A stretch of DNA of 64,000 nt from Glandiceps talaboti (taxonomy: Eukaryota > Hemichordata > Enteropneusta > Spengelidae): NCBI RefSeq assembly GCF_964340395.1, contig NC_135553.1, forward strand, positions 253,001 through 317,000, written 5' to 3'. Positions 44,352 through 55,898 of this stretch are shown here, piece by piece; within the stretch, counting starts at the first letter, position 1, and each line of letters begins with the position of its first letter. The position numbers and the translations under genes were made by a program. Under the pieces are notes generated by a model. It made no database searches and was not told the DNA's origin. It was given only the letters and a program-made list of their open reading frames with translations.

Positions 44352-47300
44352 AACGACAATGACAACGACAACAACGACAACAACAATGCTGCCACCACCG
44401 CCGACTACAATAAGGATGACAGTGATGGTGATGATGATGATGATGATGATGATGTATTTTTATACTTGAAGAAAAGTATGAAACAACAATTATGGTTAAG
44501 TCAGTTATTGTAAAAAAAATGTAAAAAAGTAAAAAATGTTTTCATGGTAAGGAAGTGATTTATAAAAAAGCTGGATAATAATTTGTTATTAAAAGTAAAC
44601 ACAAGTAATAAAACTACAATGTATTTATGCATAGTGAGAGTCCAGACATGTGCAAAGACTGGACATGATATATATGGACATTCAATAAAAAATATATATA
44701 AGATTTTTGCAATTACAAACACTGACCTGTTTATGCTGTTCCACATTTTTATAAGGAGAAAAACCAAATAAACTTGTTTTACAAATAAATACCTATTTCT
44801 CATGCATATGGCATACATGTCAGTGTTATTAGTATTAATGTTATGTCACACCCATGTTATTTTGTTTTTGAATTTGTACATATTTTGATTATATTGAAAA
44901 TCTAATCTTTCGCATTTTTTTTGTAATTTTTTCATATTGAAGGAGTAATTGTCACCCCAAAGTATCCACAGTGTTAAGAGAGCATTATCAGCGGCCATAT
45001 TTTCTTCCTGAAGACTCTGAATCAAGTTCTCTTGACTGGATTTTTATGGGAGGTTCAGGACAAGGTGCAAATATACATGTAAGTCAGAGTTATTTTTGAT
45101 ATGTTTGCAATGCTTATTAAGTGCACAATCATTATCAGACCAGATTAGAATATGATGAGGTTTACCTGACCTGACCCAAGCATACCCAAATTTTTCCTGC
45201 AAATATTTTTTTTATAAAGTTTGAGACACTAAAAAAATGGCATAAATCAGAGATTTCTGAACATAACTAAAAATGGAGGTGTCGATACACTAGCTTTGCC
45301 ACAACCAAGGTTTCAGTACCATACTATTAAAATGTGTTATTTGGCCTTGTCTACAACATCTTAGAACTAAGGTTTGTATATGTTATTGCCAAATACTGTT
45401 CTAGATCTTGCTGTGAGAGATTATTTTTCCATTATACCGGAAAAATTACCTCGAGCAGCAAGATGTGAAACAGTATTTGCAAACAACATATTAATTTATA
45501 CATCACCTGTGACTATGCTGTCATTTCATAATAAAATCAATTCTGTTTTATACTGTTGAGCATAATATCAAGCCACCTTTCTGATGACTACAGTGCGCCT
45601 GTTTACATCTCAGTATTAACTTTATACAGCTGTTGGTGAAAAATACACCTGCATATCTGCAGGGTTCTTGACCAATCAGAATGTGAGATTGGTGACATAT
45701 AAAGGGTTTTATTTGACAGATAATTGACAAAACAAAATTTAAATTCAATGTCAATATTAAATCCTAAGATTTGCTGAAATTTTAAGCCAAATTGTACTGG
45801 ATCTGTTCAAGAAGTTGGTGACATTCTACTTCTGTAACAATCTGCTATACTGTACCAGACTTGCAAGCTGAAATTTGTATTAATTCTTACATCTTACTGT
45901 CAATTTAATTATTATACCACAAACTCTAACAACAGTAGGAATCCAAAATTTGTACAAGCCAAGATTTCTGGAAGTATCTGAAATCTTCTTGCAGACTTGC
46001 AATATTTATAATAGTTTAATGTTTGTTAAAAAGTAATTCTCACAAATAGTCCAGCACAATATTGTGGTAATCATTTATACCAGAACTAAGTACTGCATGG
46101 TATCAAAGCTGGGAAATTAGGGTTAGCTAAGGTAGAGAATGTATAGTGTTGAAATCTGTAACTACCAATTGCCACTGTACCCAATATTTACAGACTTGCA
46201 TGGTAGTAAAAATGAAATTACCAATTGTCAAATTATCATTATGTTGACAGCCACATTTGATTATAAGATAAGAAGCAAAGATCACCTTTTGAAGTAAAAC
46301 TAAAATATTATGAAACCTATGGATGTCTTCTAGATCAATTTATCATTTTTTTTTTCATCCTTGACAAACTCACTGATGACTGCATACCAGGCTTTTGGGA
46401 TTTGGACTTAGGTTTACAATATGGATATGAGCAAATGTCTTTTCATGGATTCAACACTCACCAATCACTTGTGACAATAAATCTTGCATCATGGGATCAA
46501 TAAATAACTCAATTGAAATTGATATGTCCTTTCCAACAAAACTTGATATCCATATCAAGTGTTACATGTTACATTATTCAACTAGATAGAACACTTTAAA
46601 GTTTTTTCCCATGTAATTGTACCACAGAAATACTGTAGCTGTAGGCCACTTTCAATATTTCATTTTTTTTTCTGAAAGTCACATTTTCACACATGACACA
46701 AAGTGTACCTGATGTAACAATATTAAGTTACACATTAAAATCAGTATGATGAACAACACATACAATATACATATACATATAATATATCTGGAAAAAATGT
46801 CTCAAGCTTTAGAGGATGGTTTTCGAGTTGTAGGAATTCTGCAGATGATCATAATACATCCAAGTTGTATTTGATTCAATATATTTAAGCCATTCTTTTT
46901 TATTCCTCTGTTCAAGTCAGTTTTGTAGACTTGGCCATTTAACTGTAATTGTTTGTTTATATATCATCACAATTAATATAAAAAGAATTCATTTAAAAAG
47001 AAAAATATTGCCATGAGCCAGCCCATCATACTATGAAAAGCAAATCACGTCAAAGCAATCAAATTAGGTCATTGCGTAATATATATTAAACTTACAAATT
47101 TACATTTCATCTGAAATAGACTTTTAGGTGTGATATGTGTTTTTCTTGAGACAAAAATCCTGTGTATGAAAGTATGAATTTTTTATGAGACAAAACTGAT
47201 CAGAGTAGTGGTATACATCTTGAGATGATATAGCATTATAACTAAAAGGCATTTAGAGCACACAATCATACATTATTTAAACATAAAAGCTATACCCACT

Positions 47301-50300
47301 TGAAGTCTGCTTCTCACATTTCCAATATGCTGCAAGTTAGTGATTCACAAACCTGTCACAACTGTCTGAGATAGCAAAGTGTGAGTTATTGATTCACAAA
47401 CTAAGTCACAACTGTTTGAGAAAGCAAAGTGTGAGTTAGTGATTCACAAACTAAGTCACAACTGTTTGAGAAAGCAAAGTGTGAGTTAGTGATTCACAAA
47501 CTAAGTCACAACTGTTTGAGAAAGCAAAGTGTGAGTTAGTGATTCACAAACTAAGTCACAACTGTCTGAGATGGCAAAGTGTGAGTTATTGATTCACAAA
47601 CTAAGTCACAACTGTCTGAGAAAGCAAAGTGTGAGTTAGTGATTCACAAACTAAGTCACAACTGTCTGAGATAGCAAAGTGTGAGTTAGTGATTCACAAA
47701 CTAAGTCACAACTGTTTGAGAAAGCAAAGTGACAGTGATTCACAAACTAAGTCACAACTGTCTGAGAAAGCAAAGTGACAGTTAGTGATTCACAAACTAA
47801 TTCACAACTGTTTGAGAAAGCAAAGTGACAGTTAGTGATTCACAAACTAAGTCACAACTGTCTGAGAAAGCAAAGTGACAGTTAGTGATTCACAAACTAA
47901 GTCACAACTGTCTGAGATGGCAAATTGTGAGTTAGTGATTCACAAACTAAGTCACAACTGTCTGAGAAAGCAAAGTGACAGTTAGTGATTCACAAACTAA
48001 GTCACAACTGTCTGAGATGGCAAATTGTGAGTTAGTGATTCACAAACCTGTCACAACTGTCTGAGATAGCAAAGTGTGAGTTATTGATTCACAAACTAAG
48101 TCACAACTGTTTGAGAAAGCAAAGTGTGAGTTAGTGATTCACAAACTAAGTCACAACTGTTTGAGAAAGCAAAGTGTGAGTTAGTGATTCACAAACTAAG
48201 TCACAACTGTTTGAGAAAGCAAAGTGTGAGTTAGTGATTCACAAACTAAGTCACAACTGTCTGAGAAAGCAAAGTGTGAGTTAGTGATTCACAAACTAAG
48301 TCACAACTGTTTGAGATAGCAAATTGTGAGTTAGTGATTCACAAACTAAGTCACAACTGTCTGAGAAAGCAAAGTGTGAGTTAGTGATTCAAAGTATAGT
48401 AACTTGATATGAAATCCATACATTTCATATTACTATACTTTGACGTCACACTATAGTAATATGGTCGGAACTACTTTGAATTATTTGTAAACATCATCAC
48501 CTGAACTTGAACAGTTACGATGTTGTTGTTTGAAAATATGGTTTCCTTGCTATTCATGGATTGCCGAACATCGACCATCATCATCAGTGTAAACAGTGAA
48601 CAAATACACACCTTTTGGACACATCTATCGCCTTTTGTACAGCCACTAACGTACGTAGACATGCTAGCATCAACATCGTAAAAAAATTCCAGTTGTGATA
48701 GTTGCGCAACGCAGTGAAATCGTTGTCCGTTAAATTCAACTATTGATAGAATTTTAGAATGGCTTTTGACAATGTGTTTTTGAAAATTTCACAATGTTTT
48801 CGACATTTTAATTTGCCAGTGTTGATGTTAGTGTATGACTCTGAGCCGAGTTCTATGCATAAACGGTGTAGGCATCCGTTCATTTAGTCTCTCATCACTC
48901 GATATGTCTCATTTTTTCCGATGATAGTGTCTATATTTTTTAAAAGAATTAATCACTGCTCTTGACAACCGTCCCGTCATTGGCAAAATGTTCCCTACCT
49001 GAAAGTCTGTGGTGTAATTTTACTGATCTCAACATATACGTTAGTAGTAGTAGCAACAGCAACTGACTACATTCTGAAAACTGAACGAACATAACAACAG
49101 AGCTCTGTAGCCCTATCACTTCATAAAATTAATGCGTGTTCAGTGTAAGTTTGAGAATATTTTACTTGAAAATTGTCATTATAATAGAAAAAATAGTGGG
49201 TCTATGTATATAATAAATAAATAATCTCCTGGTATTTCTCATTCGTGCTACGTCATCTTGGACTCCTGATTCCCCTATGTCTGTCCCTCCTCACTGATAC
49301 GGCTGACATGAGGGGAATCATTCGTGGTCGATGACGTAGCACTCATTCGGAATACATACCGGGAGATTATATATAAATAGTTTCTATAATCTCTTTATCA
49401 TACAAACATGGAGGATATGTCATATTAATTAAAAATTCATGTTCTAATTAAATATATTTTAAATATTCATTGTAATTTCTTTTACATATAAAGTAAGCCC
49501 ACTTCTTGTCCTTGAGGCAACCTAATTGTGAATATAAATTCATTGTATTTGATGTTTTCCATTTCAGCTTGATTTTGTTCAGAGGCCATCTTGGCAGGCT
49601 CAGATATCTGGTAAAAAGACATGGACTTTAATTCCTTCTCCAGAGTGTGAGGATGTCTGCAAATCCATGGAAATTACTGTCAATAAAGGTGATATAAGTA
49701 AGTGGAACAAATTTTTTATCTTCCAGACTTTATGACTTCATGTATTTTTTATCAGTTTCTGACAAAATTGTCACAAAACATACTGTCGTTGTTTCCTATA
49801 TAGGCTCTCAGTCAGGCAATTTCCGGAATTAAATGCTTTGCATGATTTTACCCTACATTTTAAATCAACTCTAAAATATACAAGTACCGTCGTCTGTTAC
49901 ATTATGTATGTTACTCATGCACCCTTACTTTCAACACTTGTAAAATACAGTTGTAATTGTAAAACTTAATTGCACAATATTTATTGATGGTTTAATACTT
50001 TTCAGCTGAGCTTTTAAGGTTTTTACATAAAGAACTTTGACTTTAGCTTATATATCTTTAAGTAATTTTTGACAAAATGCCATCACAAAAACATTGTGGT
50101 ATGGTTCCTTGACTGTGACTTGAGGAGATTTCTTGTAACTCTTCATTATATCATATATTTACTCAATAGAATCTGCAGATAATATGAGGTCATTACCCAA
50201 TATCATTGCTACGTTTGTCATGATTATTTTGAAATACGTCACTTAGTGGTAGTGGTGTAAAGTGATTGTTCTCTTAAAAGTTTCAGAAAATGCTTTAATG

Positions 50301-53300
50301 TTACTAAAACTAGATGGTCGACCACGATTGTAACTTCCGTAATAAGTTAGTGACATTGGTACAGTGTATCATACACATGGTGTTTGGCCTACAGTCATGT
50401 TAGAAATACCAGTGTGAAATGAATTACCTATACTGTCATGAGTGTGCATGGTTGTGAATTTGTAATTTAATGTACAATCATAAATAGTATCATTCGGTTA
50501 TGGATATTTCCGTCAAAATTTCCCTGTTTTGAAGATGTCCCTGGGTTTTGTGGTCATACACAATAACATCAACCGTTTCTTTGTTTATGTTTGTTTATGT
50601 TCTGAATTGCCATTTTTTTAATGACATTTAACATCTCATATCAGAAGTGATATATCGCATTAAATGTCATCAAGAGTGATATGTATTATGTGTGTTACAG
50701 GAAATGAATATATAAGTTAGTTATCGGATAGAGTAATGTCCTGGCATCCTGAAGTGAGGTACGACATAAGGAGATCTGTCTATTCTGTTCATTTTGATAT
50801 TTCCATTCGTTTTGATATTTACCATTCATTCTCTTGTGAAAAGGTTTGGTAGTCTGCCCAATGTACTGAATATTACACATACAACATGTTAGGATGTATA
50901 TGACATTACTTGACTTACAATTTTCGTCATCAAAGAGTAAGCGAGGCTTGCAACCCCAAGTAATTTTTTTCCGTCTTGGCTTTCTTTAATTTATTCTGGT
51001 AAAGAATGTTACCTATTGTAGCTGGTTTGCGATATGCAATAACAGGTGGTTCTGGCATGACCTGTCTCATACCTACGAGTTCACGATTACAGGATTATTT
51101 GGTTTTCGATACTAACTTCTTTTGTCCGCTTCAAGTTCAGACACGCGTTGTAGATACTTTTGCTTTGAAAACTCATTTTAAGGTTTTTGCAGATGCTTTT
51201 TTTGAAGTTTTAAATCCAGAATATATTTCACGAACAATATGTCATCTAGCAAAAAAGCAATAGTGAATGTGAGTATTTTGAATCACCTTTAAAGGTCATC
51301 AGATACATTTATTTTCTGTTCTACTACTACTTTACTGATCATAGATGCCTTTTCCTAATGTTAGGAACGATCAAAACCAAATGTCAGACATAATGTATCA
51401 ACTGTAATCTCCAACACAATCTTTTGTATGATGTCAATTCCCAGCTGAGATTGTCAACTTTCAATTGAGATCTCAACCAAATGTATACTCCCATATGTAG
51501 TATCAAATGAAGCCCATGGTACCATATGCAAGCCAAGTTGTACATGTTCAAACAGAAAATATGGAATTACCCTGGTTGTTCTTCATCCGGTCAAGGAATG
51601 TCTACATCATTGGGTCTGTGCATGATGCTTGAAATAATCTAAATATTCAGAATTACCAGTACATTCCCAATATGTTCTAAAATTTAACTTGATTTTAAGG
51701 ACGTAGAATCATTATTCTGTGATGTTCATGGTATCAAATTTTCATTTACTTATCTATGACTTATTACAAATAATGGAAATGATAAAATTAGTAAAATTTG
51801 TTATTTTAGTTCAGAAACTGACAATTTACAGTTGTGTAGATATTTGATTGTTTCAACATTTTAATTTGTGATCTTTTGAATTTATAATGCTGAATGATCA
51901 TATAACAGATGACTAGTATTTACAGTAGCTAATTAGGACTATGCTGACTAATAGGCCTGGAAGAAACGTCCACCTTCTCATGTGCCTATATAAATCTAAT
52001 TGTATTGTATTAAAGCTCGACTCAAATATATTGAAATACAACGTGGATGACAAACCTAATCTGTCGATTAATATGAAAATGAACAGCTTAGAGGGTCCAG
52101 TGACATAATGACATGCTTATTAAAGGGGTCAAATGATATGATTTTGGCTTGGCTGATATCTTTGTTGATAACACAAAATCAAGGAAGACAGAGAAATGTG
52201 GTATTTTAGCATTGAAAATACAGATTTCAACATGAAAATGATGCACGAGCTGAACATTAATTGCCACAATACATTTAAAAATATTTGACTGCACATGACC
52301 TGATGCATTGAATTGTAGTTATTTTGTATAAGATTGACAATATGGCAAAAGTTCAACGCTTAATGCGAGTCACACTTGTGTCATTATTTTTGACAGGCTG
52401 TGTCAAATTTAATATCATTGTCATTTGAATAAGCATAGAATTTGTCATGTACCTCTTCTAATAATTGGATTAGGTGGCACATGAGAAGTTCAATGTTTAT
52501 CCCAGATCTGAAAAGTAACAAGCGACCTATCGGTCAGAATAGCTCCGCTGTTGTTTTTTTCATTTTTTTTTTTTTTTATTTTTTTTTTATTTTGGTGACA
52601 TGTAGAAGTGGTTCAGTTCTTCACTATGCAGTTTTGTTTTAGCGATGTAATAAAGTGGTTACTGGTTTCATATGATGTCTCACTATAAAACACTTTTTAC
52701 ACAGAAGTTGGTAATGTATTGTACTTTTATACCATAGTCACCATTTTAAAACAAAAATCTACTGTTATGAAAAATTGCACAAAATCTCTGAAAAAAATGA
52801 CTGGCACACAAGAAAAAGAAAAAAAGAGAAGATTTTGAGGTTGGCTATAAATAATTCCAATGAATTACAGCTTTAACCCTGGAAATGTTAATGATGAATG
52901 AAATGAACTAGGGATCTAAAATAATTTTGAGGCAATTTGAATTTCAATTTTCTAACAAATTTACCAAGTCAACAACATTCAACTTGTACTAGTTGTTGTA
53001 GATATATATAGGGAAGAAATGTATTAATCGCCATCTTAGTTTCCGTACGGCGACAATCCCAAGTACCCGGAAGAGAGTCATTCTCAGCCATACGTTACAG
53101 TGGTAACACTCGTTCATGTTCGATTACCTTTCATAAAGAAAACACAACGAAATGGTTGAAGTGATCTTTTTTTTGAATTTCTTTTCATCACAAAAACAAA
53201 ATCTGTGTGATCAAAAGTGTTGTAAACTACACCAGAAAGAATTATCGGACTGGCTAAACTTCCCGTTGAACTGGAGTAAGGTCCAAGCCTCGATAGTACG

Positions 53301-55855
53301 TGAGGAAATCGTCTCAAACTAGCGATACAACTTTCAAAATATAACTTGACATGTCTTCATTTATACAATTCAAGACGGGTTTTCACTCGAAAAAAACCAA
53401 TTCTGTGAATAATGACACTCTGATCGCAGCGATTTCTCGGACGATGTTACCACTGTAACGTATGGCTGGCAACGACTTGCTTCCGGGTTAGTCCCTTGTG
53501 CATCCGGGTACTTGAGATTATCGCCGTACGGAAACTCACTTGTCATGCATTACCACATCGGTAATTTTGACGCTGTAATTTTGCCACCAAGATTGATCGT
53601 ACAAAAACAAAACTCCATAAATGAACCACAAAGTACTTTCCCTTTCAAAATGTGATAATTTTAGAAAGAGTATATTATCGTTTTTATTGACGACTGACTC
53701 TGTCAAAAATCGTCCCATACACTTCAGTTCAGGCATGCACGTCTTCTCATAGAGCTCACTTGACCGTGAGGTGCGTATACTGGAATGAACCATTCTGTAG
53801 GAGGGTGGAGAATTTGGATTTGAAGTTTACAACCCTGTTTCGAACAAATATTTGTCATTTGGGCACACAATGAGTAGAATTAAGACTACAGCACATATTA
53901 CATTGCTTGTTTGACGTCAATAGTGTCTTTTGAAAAGTTGCAGTTTACCTAAAGTCTCGCGGACTGATTTCCAATATGGCGGCGGTCATAATGCTCATTA
54001 ACATATTCATTTTTTTTTTAATTACAAAAAAAAAATCGTAAAAAATAGAAAAGAAGACGTGCTGACTTGAAATTAACAAATCTAAGTAAGCTACCCCCTG
54101 TGCATCAACACACCAGATATCAAAGCAATCTGACAAGAAGTTTTTAAGGAGATGATAAAAATGACATTTTATGAAAAAAAATCATAAAAAATTGAAAATG
54201 GCACAGATCAACTTGGCATGAACAAATCTGAATAGCCTCCCCCTAGGGAACATGCACACCAAATATCAAAGAATTCCGACTGTCACTTTCGGAGTAGATA
54301 ATGAAAATATAAAAGTTTGACGGACACCTATGACTCACTCTACTCTCTATACTCTACTCTATACAACCTATACCTAAAGCTACGCTTTCAGCTATCGCTG
54401 ACAGCGGAGCTAAAAAATGGAAATGAGTGACTTCATGTAAAATAAAATTTAGCTGTTAAAATTGATCAAAGTCCATTTAGTGGTGATGAAATACTTATAT
54501 ATGTATTCATGCATGTATTATGAACAAATTACCAAATAACAGAGTAGATAACACTAAGAAAATGTATTGCTATAATCTTTAAGGATTTTAGAATCCCAAA
54601 CAAAGGAGGTAACCTTTACATATGAATTACCCCTAGTATTATCATAATTTGGTGGCTGTCAACAATATGTGAGGGTTACATCAAGTCAGCAACACTGATT
54701 AAACGAACATTTAGTTATCAGTCTATAAATATGAACATGACTGTAATCTATATATTTGTCAGCATGTTGACGTCTTACATTTATCATTTGCCAACGATTT
54801 ATAAACCAACACCCAATTATATCAGACATTGTCAAGGGTTTGATTCAGTGTTCTACAATCAGTAACACAGGGCTACAACAGTCCAGAGTCTTATTATCAC
54901 ACAGACTCGATCAGTACGATATATTGATAGGGTTGAATCATTCTTGTTCTGTATAAAGCTGTGTCAGGATTATCAACACCTTCCTAAGTTCAAATATTCA
55001 AATCTGACATTTTCTACTTCCTATATATTGCTCTCAGGAAATTGGGAAATTAATGATGCAAGATAGTTAGGCACTCAGATCAAAGACGTGTAAAGGTGGT
55101 AAAGGGAGGTGTTAAATTAAGGAAAAGCATAGCAACTTCACACTTTGTGTAGATTTTAGCCTAGCTGTTATGTGACAATTTCTGTAGAACAAGTACAATC
55201 CTTTCTTTGAAAACCTGCATACCAGACAACTTAGTGAGGGGGAGGATTTAATTGGAGATTCTGAAGTGCTGGTAATACTCCTTTATAATCTGTTCTGTCT
55301 CTGTCTCCACAAAAGGTCATATTGTTATTCCCTGATGATGTGGATCAATAATATATAAATCACAATGAAAATATCATTAAGGACTTCTTATACAAATAAC
55401 CAGCTAGAGCTTATTCATTTGTACTTCACAGAAAATATTGAATTTTGATTTTAATTTTCGAATTCATACTTCTTGACACACCTGCTGAGGTGTGAAACGT
55501 ATAGTTGAAGAGTCAAGCCACTGTTGTACTCAGTTATTACTGCTGTTATATATATATATATATTTGTGAACAGATAGGCATACACATGCAACCATTTGCT
55601 GATGACGTTAGCAACCAGAAAAACCCTGAAAACATGTACTATGCTAAATGATCATGAATTTATTTATAATGAAATTGTATCTTTTATGAAACTGTTATGT
55701 TTAAGTTGTCATTTTGTTCTTCTGGATTTGTCAATTTTACATCCTTCTGTGTTTGTTTCATCAATTCGTTTTGTTTTTTACTTCTGCGTATTTTTCGCAC
55801 AACTGAACTAATGAAGTTCAGTAGCACTAAAGGCATGGTGTGGTGTCTGTCCGTG

Positions 55856-55898
<43 letters not shown>

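Noticed and set aside
44211-44513. Poly-Asp frame of 100 codons
   Set aside because: Triplet microsatellite in the JmjC intron, without splice or homology support.
51006-51263. 85-codon plus frame
   Set aside because: It overlaps the minus-strand Penelope-like linker (PPVIAYRKP) and has no resemblance of its own.
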